Notes under the pieces: model-generated
What the model saw: only the letters and a program-made list of their open reading frames with translations
What the model was told of the DNA's origin: nothing
Databases searched by the model: none
Position numbers and translations under genes: made by a program
Shown here: one piece after another, positions 1 through 8,851 of the stretch
How the letters are laid out: the number at the start of each line of letters is the position of its first letter
Numbering within the stretch: the first letter of the stretch is position 1
Source: Pseudanabaena sp. Salubria-1
GTDB lineage: Bacteria > Cyanobacteriota > Cyanobacteriia > Pseudanabaenales > Pseudanabaenaceae
Direction of reading: 5' to 3'
DNA: 64,000 bases
Assembly: GCA_023336205.1 (NCBI GenBank)
Contig: JALQCR010000005.1
Coordinates: 62,001 to 126,000 of the forward strand

Positions 1-632
1 TTCGTCAGCGCATTCATCGCAATCGAGGTGTAATCCGATCTCAAAAGTCTGATTACCTCGCCTATGCACTGATTGATGCGATCGTTGATGGGTTTTTCCC
101 TGTGCTGGAGGACTATGGCGAACGTCTCGAAGATTTGCAGGACGAAGTAGTTGATAAGCCCACTCGCCAAACCCTCGATAAAATCCATAAAATCAAGCGC
201 GAACTATTATTATTACGGCGTGCAATTTGGCCACAGCGCGACGCAATTAATTCGCTAATTCGGGAAGAAAGTCCTTTGATTGATCGTGAGGTACGGGTGT
301 TCTTGCGTGATTGTTATGACCACACTGTACAAGTTATGGATATGGTTGAGACCTATCGCGAACTTGCTGCTAACTTGATGGATATTTATCTGTCATCGTT
401 GAGCAATAGCACCAACGAGATCATGCGCTTTTTAACTGTGATTTCCACGGTGTTTATTCCGCTTACCTTTGTGGCAGGCGTATATGGCATGAATTTTGAT
501 ACTGAATTAGGAAATATGCCCGAATTGAAATTACCGTATGGCTATGCTCTCTGTTGGCTACTAATGCTATCGATGTCTGGGGGATTGTTATTTTTCTTTT
601 GGAAAAAAGGCTGGCTATTTAGCCCAAAATAA
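1..632 (+). CDS. corA: CorA-family Mg2+/divalent cation transporter, C-terminal part
   Basis: The open frame runs in from the left edge (first whole codon at base 3), so the N-terminal cytoplasmic domain is cut off by the window. What remains is the end of the long stalk helix, then two C-terminal membrane helices. The family signature YGMN sits at the end of the first helix (VAGVYGMNFD), and a short basic tail (FWKKGW) follows the second. CorA proteins are homopentameric inner-membrane channels for Mg2+ and related divalent cations. A GTG at 102 could look like a start, but the frame is open and CorA-like upstream of it, so it is internal. The next gene starts about 160 bases downstream. Confidence 0.9.
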   Translation, partial: RQRIHRNRGVIRSQKSDYLAYALIDAIVDGFFPVLEDYGERLEDLQDEVVDKPTRQTLDKIHKIKRELLLLRRAIWPQRDAINSLIREESPLIDREVRVFLRDCYDHTVQVMDMVETYRELAANLMDIYLSSLSNSTNEIMRFLTVISTVFIPLTFVAGVYGMNFDTELGNMPELKLPYGYALCWLLMLSMSGGLLFFFWKKGWLFSPK

Positions 633-640
633 AGTTACTT

Positions 641-735
641 CAAAACATAAAATGGCGTAGCCCTTTTATGTTTTGAAAGCCCTTACAGAGTTTGTTTTTT
701 AATCAACAAAAGTGTCGCCGCATTTTTGTTGATTT
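641..735. repeat. Palindromic intergenic repeat, divergent member of the 103-bp family
   Basis: Two successive inverted repeats lie between corA and rsmE. The first is centred on ATAAAATGGCGTAGCCCTTTTAT and the second pairs ATCAACAAAAGTG with ATTTTTGTTGAT. The order of blocks (TTTTATG, then CCCTTACAG.GTTTG, then a second hairpin) matches the copies at 15264-15366 and 48354-48456, but the outer ATACCAA/TTGGTAT ends have been lost. Confidence 0.55.
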
Positions 736-789
736 GCATAAGATCCGTGAAAACCAACAATCCGCATAATCCGTGATTCAGACTTTATT

Positions 790-1593
790 GTGTTACTTCC
801 TCAACCTCACAAGCGCAGACTGCAAAGGGTGACTTTACAAGCACACCAAGTCTCACCAGTTTTACAAATTAATAGCGCGATCGCCCTCACCTCTGAGCAA
901 AGACATTACCTATGCAATGTATTGCGTTTAGAATCTGAATCTGAATTTATCGCCCTCGATCGCCAAGGTGGATGGTGGTTAGCTCAATTGTCAGTAGATC
1001 TAGATACTGCCAAGATTATTGCCAAGCTAGAAAATAATTCGGAATTATCTGCCCAGATTACCCTTGGCATCGCCATGCCCAAAGGTAGCAATATCGAGTC
1101 AGTAATTCGGCAAACTACAGAGTTAGGGGTACGCCAGATTGTGCCGTTATTTAGCGATCGCACAATTATCAAGTCTGGTACAGAAATTGGTAATCAAAAA
1201 CGCGATCGCTGGCAACGCATAGCCGAAGAGGCTGCTGAACTCTCGATGCGTACCTACGTGCCTGAAATAAATAATCCAACAACATTAACTTCTTGGTGTG
1301 AGCATCTTGCTAACGTACCATCACCAATTTTGAAATATATTTGCGTGATTAGTCCCAATGTGACGCATTTGCTTACGAGCCTACAAGGCTCAAGTTATTC
1401 ATCAGACTTTGTTGAAAACAAAGGACAAATAATTATAGCTACTGGCTGCGAAGGGGGCTGGACTACTAGAGAAGAAGAAATGGCGATCGCATCGGGTTTT
1501 GTCCCCGTGTCATTAGGCGATCGGGTGTTATCTGCTGTTACAGCACCAGTAGTAGCTTTATCTATAGTCAGCGCATTCAGTGACTGTAGATAA
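790..1593 (+). CDS. rsmE: 16S rRNA (uracil-1498-N3)-methyltransferase RsmE
   Basis: A SPOUT-class methyltransferase expected to methylate N3 of U1498 in 16S rRNA using SAM. The N-terminal part resembles the PUA-like domain (HYLCNVLRL motif near residues 39-47). The C-terminal half has the knotted SAM-binding signature: GCEGGWTTREEE, then PVSLGDRVLSAVTAP. The usual motif is GPEGG; here the proline is replaced by Cys, a small departure. The ORF starts at a GTG; internal starts near QRVTL are possible because the first dozen residues are not typical. It is monocistronic, with a 45-bp tandem repeat immediately downstream. Confidence 0.88.
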   Translation: MLLPQPHKRRLQRVTLQAHQVSPVLQINSAIALTSEQRHYLCNVLRLESESEFIALDRQGGWWLAQLSVDLDTAKIIAKLENNSELSAQITLGIAMPKGSNIESVIRQTTELGVRQIVPLFSDRTIIKSGTEIGNQKRDRWQRIAEEAAELSMRTYVPEINNPTTLTSWCEHLANVPSPILKYICVISPNVTHLLTSLQGSSYSSDFVENKGQIIIATGCEGGWTTREEEMAIASGFVPVSLGDRVLSAVTAPVVALSIVSAFSDCR

Positions 1594-1790
1594 GGTGTAA
1601 CCAAACCCGTAGCTTGCGCCCCTGTGGGGCACAAGCTTATGCGCCCAAACCTGTAAGGTTTTGACCCCGAGGGGATCAAGCTTATGTACCCAAACCTGTA
1701 AGGTTTTGACCCCGAGGGGATCAAGCTTATGTACCCAAACCCGCAAGGTTTTGACCCCGAGGGGATCAAGCTTGCGGGTTTGGGTTTGTG
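1594..1790. repeat. 45-bp tandem repeat (three units) with flanking hairpins
   Basis: Three head-to-tail 45-base units begin at each AAGCTT (1633, 1678, 1723) and are nearly identical; a fourth partial unit begins at 1768. Each unit contains a small hairpin, GACCCC-GA-GGGGATC, and the phrase CCCAAACC. The region starts with a GCCCC-TGT-GGGGC hairpin. Because 45 is a multiple of three, all six frames give 15-residue repeated pseudo-peptides; these are not genes. A related motif recurs at 62059-62151. Confidence 0.85.
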
Positions 1791-1899
1791 TGAAAAGTGC
1801 TATGGCAACGCCATTTTGAATATGGGTATTATTTATGAATATCTTTCTTTACTCCTTCTTTTTTTATGCTAAATTCTAGTAAAAATTACTAAAAAATCT

Positions 1900-3185
1900 G
1901 GCTCTATCGTTCAAACTATGCTCGACCAATATCTAAATGCCAACAAATTAGAGATCGCAACTTAAAATTATCAAAATTCCTGAAGCCATACCCAGATCGT
2001 TTAATTAGCTTTAACTTATTATTGATACCCTCAACAACGCCATTAGTAGTGCGGTTCTCAAAGTAATTAGTAACTTCTCCAAACCATCGACAAATTGTGC
2101 CAACACTATCCTTATACGTCTCCTTTGCTGTCTCCATCCAGTCGAGTAATTTTGATGCGCCATCTCCCCAATTTTTAGCATCTTCAAAGACTCTTCTAAA
2201 CTCTTCTTTTTGCTGATGCATTTTCCCTAGCAATGGTACCACTTCTCGAATTTCTTCTAATTTTATTTTTTGCTTCTCTGTTAAATCTTTTTCGTTCTTT
2301 AGTAATGCATACTTACTCTGCTTAAGTGCTTCTTCGATTTTCTTTTTCTCGTTTACATTTTTGTTTTCTTTATTTGCTTTTTGCAGGTCATTTCGTGCTG
2401 TTTTTAGTTCCTCAGGAACTATCTTTGTTACATGGAATCGGTCGGCTACTACCTCTGCTTTTGGTATTAGTTTGTTGATCAGTCCTTTATAATTTCCACT
2501 TAGATCCATACTTACCTCAATAATTTGCTCTAACACCTCTTTTCCCCACCCCTCAAGCTCTTTCCTTATTTCTTCTTGTTTCCGTGATCGCACAAATCCT
2601 ATCGGTATTTTTCTGTCTAAATCTACCAATACTACTATGTAGTCCCCTTGTCCTTTTCGTAATGCTATTTCATCAATCCCAAGTCGTTTTAATGGCTTTA
2701 AATCTATTCTAAGTTTTTTTTCGCTAATGTATTTTATCATCGACCACACTTCCTCATCTGTTAAGTCATTTTGCTTCCCTACATTATGCATATCGCTATG
2801 CAATACTTGCTGCACTATCATCTCTGCAAATCTGTTAGTTTGTTTTCGTCTCTTTCCTATAAATTCTAGTTCTTCACTGAACGGCTTTTCACATTTTTTA
2901 CACTTGAATTGACGACGGTTTACTTTTAATAGTACTTCCTGTCCACTAATGCTTAAATCTCTTGCAAAATACCAGCGATTTTGATGCAGATGATTACTTT
3001 CTTCTCCGCATCTTGGACACTTTGCTTTTGTCGTTTTCGCTTCAACCTCTAAAATTAATCGATCTGCTACTTTTGTGTAGTTTTCTACTTCGATTCCTGG
3101 CAGATTTAAAAGTTCGGTTAGAATTGGCTGCATATTTGTTGTTTTGTATCTTATGTTACCTTAGCATCATTTAGACGATTGAGCC
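1900..3185 (-). mobile_element. ISL3-family insertion sequence with 8-bp target duplication
   Basis: Imperfect terminal inverted repeats (16 of 21 matching) begin GGCTCTATCGTTC at 1900 and, read inward from the other end, GGCTCAATCGTCT at 3185. The element is flanked by a perfect 8-base direct repeat AAAAATCT (1892-1899 and 3186-3193), the duplication length known for ISL3. It is 1286 bp with one transposase on the minus strand. The right end touches the 5' end of the oxygenase gene at 3215. Confidence 0.93.
1916..3133 (-). CDS. ISL3-family transposase
   Basis: 405 residues. An N-terminal zinc-finger region (CPRCGEESNHLH, then CKKCEKPFSE) is followed by a helix-turn-helix region and a DDE catalytic core beginning LGIDEIALRKG. 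The C-terminal block TTNGVVEGINNKLKLIKR holds the conserved glutamate and is the classic ISL3 signature. Length is typical and no frameshift is seen, so the element may be active. It sits 17 bases inside the left end and about 50 inside the right end. Lysine-rich, AT-rich codon use differs from the neighbours, as expected for a mobile gene. Confidence 0.95.
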   Translation of the reverse strand: MQPILTELLNLPGIEVENYTKVADRLILEVEAKTTKAKCPRCGEESNHLHQNRWYFARDLSISGQEVLLKVNRRQFKCKKCEKPFSEELEFIGKRRKQTNRFAEMIVQQVLHSDMHNVGKQNDLTDEEVWSMIKYISEKKLRIDLKPLKRLGIDEIALRKGQGDYIVVLVDLDRKIPIGFVRSRKQEEIRKELEGWGKEVLEQIIEVSMDLSGNYKGLINKLIPKAEVVADRFHVTKIVPEELKTARNDLQKANKENKNVNEKKKIEEALKQSKYALLKNEKDLTEKQKIKLEEIREVVPLLGKMHQQKEEFRRVFEDAKNWGDGASKLLDWMETAKETYKDSVGTICRWFGEVTNYFENRTTNGVVEGINNKLKLIKRSGYGFRNFDNFKLRSLICWHLDIGRA

Positions 3186-3214
3186 AAAAATCTTTACTAG
3201 AATTAACCAATTCA

Positions 3215-4039
3215 ATGCAACAAAAGACGCTATTTCCTCCAATTACTAGGTTTGATACACTTATCAACCCAATTGCAGTAAAAAAAGAACTTGACACGCA
3301 GTATTGGAGTATTCGCAATATCTCACAAAGTGTTGATTTATCGGCATGGCGCTCATTTCTTCGAGATCTCCCCCCAGATCCATATGTGGAGTCTCGATTT
3401 AAACGAATGTCTTGGGTGCACATATTGAGAGATGGTAATGTCCAAGATATGGGTGAATGTGCTATGGCGCAGAGTGGTAAATACAACGACGCTAGTACAA
3501 TGGCAAACAAGAATCGCTACTACCAGCCTCTAGAGAAGGCTTTTCTTGTTCGATCTGATGTTCAAGCATTTATAGCTAATTGGGCAAAGATTTGGGGAAT
3601 AGGTGCGGGAGAACCGATTCTGATGCAGATCACTGGCGTTCGAGGGCACGGACATATTGATCCTTTGCAAGGGCAGGGCATTCATGCTGACGGATGCACA
3701 GCGCTGAGTATTGTTTTGCTTTCTCGCGAAAACGTTTGTGGAGCAACTAATTATCTTTACTATGATAAAAAAGGGATGCAGCCGATTGCCAAAGTTGTTC
3801 TGAATGCAGGAGATATCCTTCATTTATGTGACGACAAATTGTTTCACAATGTAGATAGAATTACACAGCAATTTCCACATACCCCATTTGAACGCTTTGT
3901 TATGATCATCAACAGTCGCTTTGTCGATAAGTTCCAAAATGATGAGTTACGAAAATGTTTCCCCAATGCAGTTCTTTATGGTGATAAACGTCGGGATTTG
4001 GACTTACAGCAATTGTCGATCAAACGAGCTACAAGATAA
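3215..4039 (+). CDS. 2OG-Fe(II) dioxygenase family protein (PF10014-like)
   Basis: About 274 residues from the chosen ATG. The facial triad is visible as IHADG (His and Asp) and LFHNV (distal His), followed by ERFVMIINSRF, whose Arg would bind 2-oxoglutarate. The spacing and the phrase GATNYLYYD resemble the isoleucine/amino-acid dioxygenase family PF10014. The exact substrate is not predictable; hydroxylation of a free amino acid is a reasonable inference. The frame is open back to a TTG at 3179, but that lies inside the ISL3 terminal repeat. The ATG at 3215 is therefore preferred, and native upstream codons may have been lost to the insertion. A 23-bp-arm hairpin overlaps the stop. Confidence 0.75.
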   Translation: MQQKTLFPPITRFDTLINPIAVKKELDTQYWSIRNISQSVDLSAWRSFLRDLPPDPYVESRFKRMSWVHILRDGNVQDMGECAMAQSGKYNDASTMANKNRYYQPLEKAFLVRSDVQAFIANWAKIWGIGAGEPILMQITGVRGHGHIDPLQGQGIHADGCTALSIVLLSRENVCGATNYLYYDKKGMQPIAKVVLNAGDILHLCDDKLFHNVDRITQQFPHTPFERFVMIINSRFVDKFQNDELRKCFPNAVLYGDKRRDLDLQQLSIKRATR

Positions 4040-4081
4040 ATTTTGAAAGCGTTGCAAAGCAACGCTTTCAAAATTTATCTT
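4033..4081. terminator. Perfect 23-bp-arm hairpin overlapping the oxygenase stop codon
   Basis: Arms 4033-4055 and 4059-4081 are perfect complements around an AAA loop, with a centre of GTTGC-AAA-GCAAC. The left arm contains the TAA stop (4037-4039). A and T runs flank the stem, so it could terminate transcription in either direction. Confidence 0.8.
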
Positions 4082-4171
4082 CGCTTGGGTTTGAGTGCAA
4101 AGCTCTGTAAATACAACGCTCTGTAAAGACTATGATTCGACGAATTCAGTTTTATAGAATAATTCTAAATT

Positions 4172-4618
4172 ATGATTACAAGTCAACAACACACCGTGCA
4201 AACAATGGTGCAGCAGACCATAGCATTGCGCACCAATGGTAAAAAATTGCATAACATCACCCGTCAAGTGGAAGCAGTTTTAGTCCAATCAGGAATAAAG
4301 ATAGGGTTATGTAATGTTTTTTTGCGCCACACATCAGCAAGTCTAATTATTCAAGAAAATGCTGATCCTGATGTGTTAGCAGATCTAGAAACATTTTTTG
4401 CAAAACTGATTCCCGAAGATACGAGTCAATATCGTCATATCTCGGAAGGAGTCGATGATATGCCATCCCATATTCGCAGCACCCTGACCAAAACATCAGA
4501 AACGATCCCGATCGCTAATGGTAAACTTGCCCTCGGCACTTGGCAAGGAATCTTTGTCTGGGAACATCGCAATTTGGGGCATACCCGCGAAGTGCTGGTA
4601 CATATTACAGGATGCTAA
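4172..4618 (+). CDS. yjbQ: YjbQ family protein (UPF0047)
   Basis: 148 residues, the usual length for the family. Recognisable blocks are FLRHTSASLIIQENADPDV, the central YRHISEGVDDMPSHI, and the C-terminal GTWQGIFVWEHR. These hold the conserved His, Glu and Asp residues of UPF0047. Some members have thiamine phosphate synthase activity, but the physiological role is not settled. The stop codon is directly followed by the ATG of the yvcK-like gene with no spacer, so the two are probably cotranscribed and translationally coupled. Confidence 0.9.
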   Translation: MITSQQHTVQTMVQQTIALRTNGKKLHNITRQVEAVLVQSGIKIGLCNVFLRHTSASLIIQENADPDVLADLETFFAKLIPEDTSQYRHISEGVDDMPSHIRSTLTKTSETIPIANGKLALGTWQGIFVWEHRNLGHTREVLVHITGC

Positions 4619-5962
4619 ATGAAGCCCCCAAAAAAGCCATCAGCAAAACGATATCGTCCAGCCGTTAAGAGAAAAAAGTGGCTGAGAGGGTTTCAGTGGT
4701 TTTTACCAGGACTATTTGTCAAGCGATGGTTACTAGTTAGCATCATCGGTATTGTCCTAATTGTTTTAGGGATTGCCATCTCCGCTAGGCTAACCCCGAT
4801 CTTATTTCTATCCCGACTGATTGGTAACTCGATCGATACCTTGGTTGCCATCTTGCCCCGCAATATGAGCGGACCAATCGCCTTTGCAATCGGCATCGGA
4901 CTATTATGGCTGGGTCAGAAACGCGCACTCGGCTCGATCACCCAAGTTTTGATGCCCAATCAAGACAAAGAACTATTAGAGTTGCTAGTCTCCCATCGCA
5001 AACTCAATCGTGGTCCTAAAATTGTTACCGTGGGCGGTGGTACTGGTTTATCAAATCTATTGCGTGGACTTAAGCAATATAGCGCCAATATTACTGCAAT
5101 CGTCACCGTTGCTGATGATGGCGGCTCCTCTGGTCGGTTACGACGCGAGCATGGTGTATTGCCTCCAGGTGATATTCGTAATTGTCTTGCCGCCCTTGCT
5201 GATGAGGAAAAGTTAGTAACCGAACTATTTCAATATCGTTTTAAAACGGGGGAAGGTCTATCTGGACATAGTTTTGGCAATTTATTTCTTACGGCGATGA
5301 GTGAAGTAACAGGTGATCTCGAAAAGGCGATCGCTGCTAGTTCACAAGTCTTGGCTGTGCGTGGGCGTGTTCTGCCTGCAACTCTTGATCACATGGTGTT
5401 ATGGGCTGAATTTGAAGACGGACGCTATGTGGAGGGAGAGTCGAATATTCCTGAAGCTAAAGGCAAGATTAAACATATTGGTTGTAATCCAGATAATCCC
5501 AAGGGATTACCTCAAGCGATCGAAGATATCAACGAAGCAGATCTGATCGTAATTGGACCTGGCAGTTTATATACCAGTATTATTCCTAACCTGCTTGTAC
5601 CTGAAATACTTCAAGCATTAATTGATCGCAATGTGCCATCGATCTATCTTTGTAATATCATGAGTCAGGTAGGTGAAACTGACGGCTACGCTGTATCTGA
5701 CTATGTAAGAGTTTTAGATGAGATAGCAGGTGTGAGACTATTTGATGTAGTTTTAGCCCAGAAGCATCCACCTTCTGAGCGATCGCTACAGCACTATGCC
5801 TCCTCTGGGTCACATTTTACGGTTCTAGATCGTGATAGTCTCGCTGCTATAGGCTGTCCTGTTTTGATAGCCAATATCATGCAAGAGAAACCCAACGGAA
5901 CCGTATGTCATGACTCAGAAAAACTTGCAGGTGTCTTAATGCGCTGGTACAACCGTCAGTAG
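4619..5962 (+). CDS. yvcK: YvcK/CofD-like gluconeogenesis factor, membrane-anchored
   Basis: 447 residues. Residues about 35-115 hold basic clusters and two hydrophobic segments ([31 protein letters not shown]), an N-terminal membrane anchor of the kind found on cyanobacterial members. The CofD-like fold begins at [19 protein letters not shown] and continues with [27 protein letters not shown], the [14 protein letters not shown] block, and [16 protein letters not shown]. In Bacillus, YvcK binds UDP-GlcNAc and is needed for growth on gluconeogenic carbon; the role here is inferred from that. The gene starts immediately after the yjbQ stop. Confidence 0.9.
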   Translation: MKPPKKPSAKRYRPAVKRKKWLRGFQWFLPGLFVKRWLLVSIIGIVLIVLGIAISARLTPILFLSRLIGNSIDTLVAILPRNMSGPIAFAIGIGLLWLGQKRALGSITQVLMPNQDKELLELLVSHRKLNRGPKIVTVGGGTGLSNLLRGLKQYSANITAIVTVADDGGSSGRLRREHGVLPPGDIRNCLAALADEEKLVTELFQYRFKTGEGLSGHSFGNLFLTAMSEVTGDLEKAIAASSQVLAVRGRVLPATLDHMVLWAEFEDGRYVEGESNIPEAKGKIKHIGCNPDNPKGLPQAIEDINEADLIVIGPGSLYTSIIPNLLVPEILQALIDRNVPSIYLCNIMSQVGETDGYAVSDYVRVLDEIAGVRLFDVVLAQKHPPSERSLQHYASSGSHFTVLDRDSLAAIGCPVLIANIMQEKPNGTVCHDSEKLAGVLMRWYNRQ

Positions 5963-6031
5963 TTAGTTGGATTTTATCCAAAAATGTCAAAATGTCAGAT
6001 TATTTAGAAAGTCAGTCAGATTAAGTCATCA

Positions 6032-6490
6032 GTGTTAGAGAAATACTTCATTCAACTTAACAGTGATATTTATGCTCTTGCTAAATTGCAAGAGTGGTTT
6101 CAGCAATTTCAAAATTTATTACCAAAACCAACTTGGATGCAGTGCAATCTTGTGCTGGTTGAGGTGTTTACCAATGTAGTATCTTATGCACATGAGGGAC
6201 TTTCTGAAGAAACTCCTATCGATATTGAGATTGCGATCAATGAGGTTGAATATTTGTTGGAGATGAGGATTTGGGACTTTGGTGAACCCTTTGATCTGCA
6301 AGCTGAAATTGAACGGGCTGCTTTAGAAGCGCAAAAGAGCCAAGATCTTGAAAATATTGATGATATTCCCACAGGTGGACGAGGCTTAATGATCGCCAAA
6401 ACAGTTGCTGACACTATCAGCTATGAGACTTTGCCTGACGGTCGTAATTGTTTTGTAATGACAAAAAGTTTTTCAAAGCTTGTTAAATGA
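6032..6490 (+). CDS. Anti-sigma factor-type serine kinase (RsbW-like ATPase)
   Basis: 152 residues matching the HATPase_c_2 fold. The N-box reads LVEVFTNVVSYAHE, the G1-type loop IWDFGEPFD, and the glycine-rich lid GGRGLMIAKTVAD. Proteins of this type bind a sigma factor and are released by a phosphorylatable anti-sigma-factor antagonist. No antagonist gene lies beside it. The start is a GTG at 6032 (no nearby ATG suits the N-terminus). The last codons form one arm of a 26-bp-arm palindrome. A group 3 sigma factor (sigF) lies 47 kb away in this window; a link is possible but not shown. Confidence 0.83.
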   Translation: MLEKYFIQLNSDIYALAKLQEWFQQFQNLLPKPTWMQCNLVLVEVFTNVVSYAHEGLSEETPIDIEIAINEVEYLLEMRIWDFGEPFDLQAEIERAALEAQKSQDLENIDDIPTGGRGLMIAKTVADTISYETLPDGRNCFVMTKSFSKLVK

Positions 6491-6529
6491 GAAGCGGCGC
6501 TTTGCGCCGCTTCTCATTTAACAAGCTTT
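6475..6529. terminator. Perfect 26-bp-arm palindrome spanning the RsbW-like gene 3' end
   Basis: Arms 6475-6500 and 6504-6529 are perfect complements around TTT, with centre GCGGCGC-TTT-GCGCCGC. The left arm includes the last five codons and stop of the upstream gene. It sits between convergent genes and would serve both strands. Confidence 0.82.
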
Positions 6530-6532
6530 AAA

Positions 6533-6727
6533 TTAACGTTTAAGCCATAGCACAAAGGCAAATAAACCAACGGGTAAAGTAATGGCATATATCGCGATCG
6601 CATCCATTACATCTACGGTCAAATTATTTACCAACAAGCCCCAAGTGGGGGCAGCATATTTAATTACTGCCGACGCGATCGTTGAATAAACAAATAATCG
6701 CAAAATAAATAAAATTTGTTGCCACAT
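6533..6727 (-). CDS. Small two-helix membrane protein, function unknown
   Basis: 64 residues with two hydrophobic stretches (ILFILRLFVYSTIASAVI near residues 5-22, and AIAIYAITLPVGLFAFVLWL near 43-62), ending in a Lys-Arg tail. It has no recognisable family motif. It begins with an ATG on the minus strand, and its stop lies just beyond the palindrome that ends the convergent RsbW-like gene. The clean membrane-protein composition suggests a real gene rather than a chance ORF. It may be cotranscribed with the penicillin-binding protein upstream of it, though two hairpins separate them. Confidence 0.6.
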   Translation of the reverse strand: MWQQILFILRLFVYSTIASAVIKYAAPTWGLLVNNLTVDVMDAIAIYAITLPVGLFAFVLWLKR

Positions 6728-6746
6728 AATCTCTTGTCAGTTAATA

Positions 6747-6815
6747 AGCAATGGTGTACGGCTCCGCCGTACACCATTGCTAAACAAGTAGAGCAGAGCT
6801 CTGCTCTACTTGTTT
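6747..6815. terminator. Pair of perfect hairpins after the PBP gene
   Basis: The first has 16-bp arms (6747-6762 and 6766-6781) around TCC with centre TACGGC-TCC-GCCGTA. The second has 17-bp arms with no loop (6782-6798 and 6799-6815), centred on AGAG|CTCT, and ends at the PBP stop codon. Confidence 0.78.
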
Positions 6816-8746
6816 TAGTTTTTCTTTTTGCTGCCTTCTTTGTCTTGGATTTCACTAGGCACAGGGAACTGCTCGATCGGTTGTCCAGCTAGTGCTCTTT
6901 CCATAAACTTACGCCAAATCGGAACCACATAAACACCGCCCGTCACACCATTTGCCATCGGTGAATAATCATCATTGCCGATCCAAATTGCAACTGCTAG
7001 CTGTGGTACATAGCCCACAAACCAAGCATCGCGAAAGTCCGAAGTTGTACCTGTCTTACCTGCTACAGGTCGCCCATCACTCATTTGCGCTTCGGTTGCC
7101 GTACCGTTCGTGACCACTGACCGCAATGCATCAGTTAAATAAGAAACAGCGATCGGATCAAGGATGAGTTCAGGCTTTGGTGTGTTATCCAGTACCAGAT
7201 TGCCATTACGATCGGTGACACGGGCAATCAATGTCGTTTTAGATTTGTAGCCACCACTGGCAAATACTGCATAAGCCCCTGCCACCTCCATTGGAGTTAC
7301 ATCGGCAGCACCAAGCGGTAGAGAAACAACAGGGAGAATCGGACTATTGATCCCCAATTTTCGACAAAGAGCTACAACATTATCATTGCCAAATTCTATC
7401 CCTAACCTAAGCGCAGGAATATTTCGAGAAACGGCGATCGCTTGACGAATGCTCATGGCTCCTGAGAACTTATTGTCATAGTTACGAGGTATATACGGCT
7501 CATCACCATCAGGAATCGTCATTGGACTATCATCAATCGTTGAGTCAGGAGTATAGTTACCTGAAGCAAAGGCAAGATAGTACACAAAAGGTTTAAACGA
7601 AGAACCTAACTGTCGTCTTGCCAAGACTGCTCGGTTAAATTGATTTTTGTCAAAGTCACCCACACCACCGACCAAAGCTTTTACAAATCCAGTGCGTGGA
7701 TCAACAGCTACTAAAGACAATTGGTCGGCATAGGCTCCGCGATCGACTAAATCCTTGTGACCTTCGGCAGCAACTTCTTCCGCAATACGCTGCATCTTTA
7801 AGTCAATAGTCGTCTGAACACGTAATCCACCTTGGAGAACGACATCACGACCAAATTTTTCTTCTAGCTCAGCCGTGACAGCCTGTGATACATAGGGAAC
7901 ACGACTTGCTTCGTAAGAGATCCCCTGCTTACGAATTGTTATTTTCTGTGCCTTAGCGGCTTTGACTTCGGCTTGGGTTGCCCATCCGAGATCTAGAAGT
8001 CGATCAAGCACTAAACCCTGACGTTTTTTGGATTCACTATAGTTATCTACTGGATTGAATACCGAGGGCGCTTGAATCGTACCTGCTAACATGGCAGCCT
8101 CCCCAAGGGTTAAGTCAGCAGCAGATTTACCAAAATAATTCTGAGAAGCGGTTTCAGCCCCATTCGTATTTTTTCCCCAAAATACTTGATTGAGGTACAT
8201 CTCAAGGATTTGCTCCTTGGTGAATACCTGCTCAACACGCATTGCCAAAACTGCTTCAGCGACTTTGCGATTAAGGCTACGTTCGTTGGATAGAAATAAA
8301 TTTTTAACTAATTGCTGCGTTAATGTCGAGCCACCTTCAACGGTTCCACCTGCGTTAAAGTTAGCTAAAATTGCGCGTCCAATACCGCTGGGATCAATAC
8401 CCTTATGGGTATAGAAGTAAGCATCTTCCATCGCGAGAACCGATCGCTTAAGGTGTGGTGAAATGCGATCAAGAGTAACAACTTCGCGGTTGACATCACC
8501 ATGCAACCGTGCAATTAAGCCACCGTTAATGTCATAAATATAAGTGGTTTCAACTGGTACATAACCTTTAAGTACTCTGACATCGGGCAGATCTCGAAAA
8601 CTGAGCGCTAAGCCAACCAGACCACCAGCTACTGCCGCACCACCAATCATGATAATGCCCAGCAGCGTGCCACCAACAGCTTTGAGAGTGCCTTTTAAAA
8701 TACTGCCTGTAAGAGACTGAGAACGCTCTACACTATTCGATGCCAC
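6815..8746 (-). CDS. Class A penicillin-binding protein (PBP1A family transglycosylase/transpeptidase)
   Basis: 643 residues. It has a short cytoplasmic start and a membrane anchor at about 25-48. The GT51 glycosyltransferase domain (about 65-240) carries EDAYFYTHKGID, GGSTLTQQLVKNLFL and MYLNQVFWG. The transpeptidase domain (about 320-620) carries the SxxK motif GSSFKPF, the SRN motif SRNIPAL and KTGT (AGKTGTTSD). It polymerises lipid II and cross-links peptidoglycan on the outer face of the inner membrane. All catalytic motifs are present. Cyanobacteria carry several paralogues, so no specific symbol is assigned. Confidence 0.93.
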   Translation of the reverse strand: MASNSVERSQSLTGSILKGTLKAVGGTLLGIIMIGGAAVAGGLVGLALSFRDLPDVRVLKGYVPVETTYIYDINGGLIARLHGDVNREVVTLDRISPHLKRSVLAMEDAYFYTHKGIDPSGIGRAILANFNAGGTVEGGSTLTQQLVKNLFLSNERSLNRKVAEAVLAMRVEQVFTKEQILEMYLNQVFWGKNTNGAETASQNYFGKSAADLTLGEAAMLAGTIQAPSVFNPVDNYSESKKRQGLVLDRLLDLGWATQAEVKAAKAQKITIRKQGISYEASRVPYVSQAVTAELEEKFGRDVVLQGGLRVQTTIDLKMQRIAEEVAAEGHKDLVDRGAYADQLSLVAVDPRTGFVKALVGGVGDFDKNQFNRAVLARRQLGSSFKPFVYYLAFASGNYTPDSTIDDSPMTIPDGDEPYIPRNYDNKFSGAMSIRQAIAVSRNIPALRLGIEFGNDNVVALCRKLGINSPILPVVSLPLGAADVTPMEVAGAYAVFASGGYKSKTTLIARVTDRNGNLVLDNTPKPELILDPIAVSYLTDALRSVVTNGTATEAQMSDGRPVAGKTGTTSDFRDAWFVGYVPQLAVAIWIGNDDYSPMANGVTGGVYVVPIWRKFMERALAGQPIEQFPVPSEIQDKEGSKKKN

Positions 8747-8809
8747 AGCTATCTACCCTTTGATCAATTCATAGGTAATCTTACTGCATTAATTAAGTAT
8801 TGCGTACTA

Positions 8810-8846
8810 AAAACTTAAGGTTGTGCTTGTCGCAACCTTAAGTTTT
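8810..8846. terminator. Hairpin between the hisE and PBP genes
   Basis: 16-base arms, AAAACTTAAGGTTGTG at 8810-8825 and its complement at 8831-8846 with one G-T pair. The stem is bounded by A and T runs, as expected for an intrinsic terminator of hisE on the minus strand. Confidence 0.7.
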
Positions 8847-8851
8847 GACTT

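Noticed and set aside
1395..1769. Minus-strand ORFs of 124 and 62 residues with 15-residue repeats
   Set aside because: They are translations of the 45-bp tandem repeat; the same repetition appears in every frame and no start or family signal is present.
1633..1790. Possible CRISPR array at the 45-bp repeats
   Set aside because: The units are directly abutting with no spacers.
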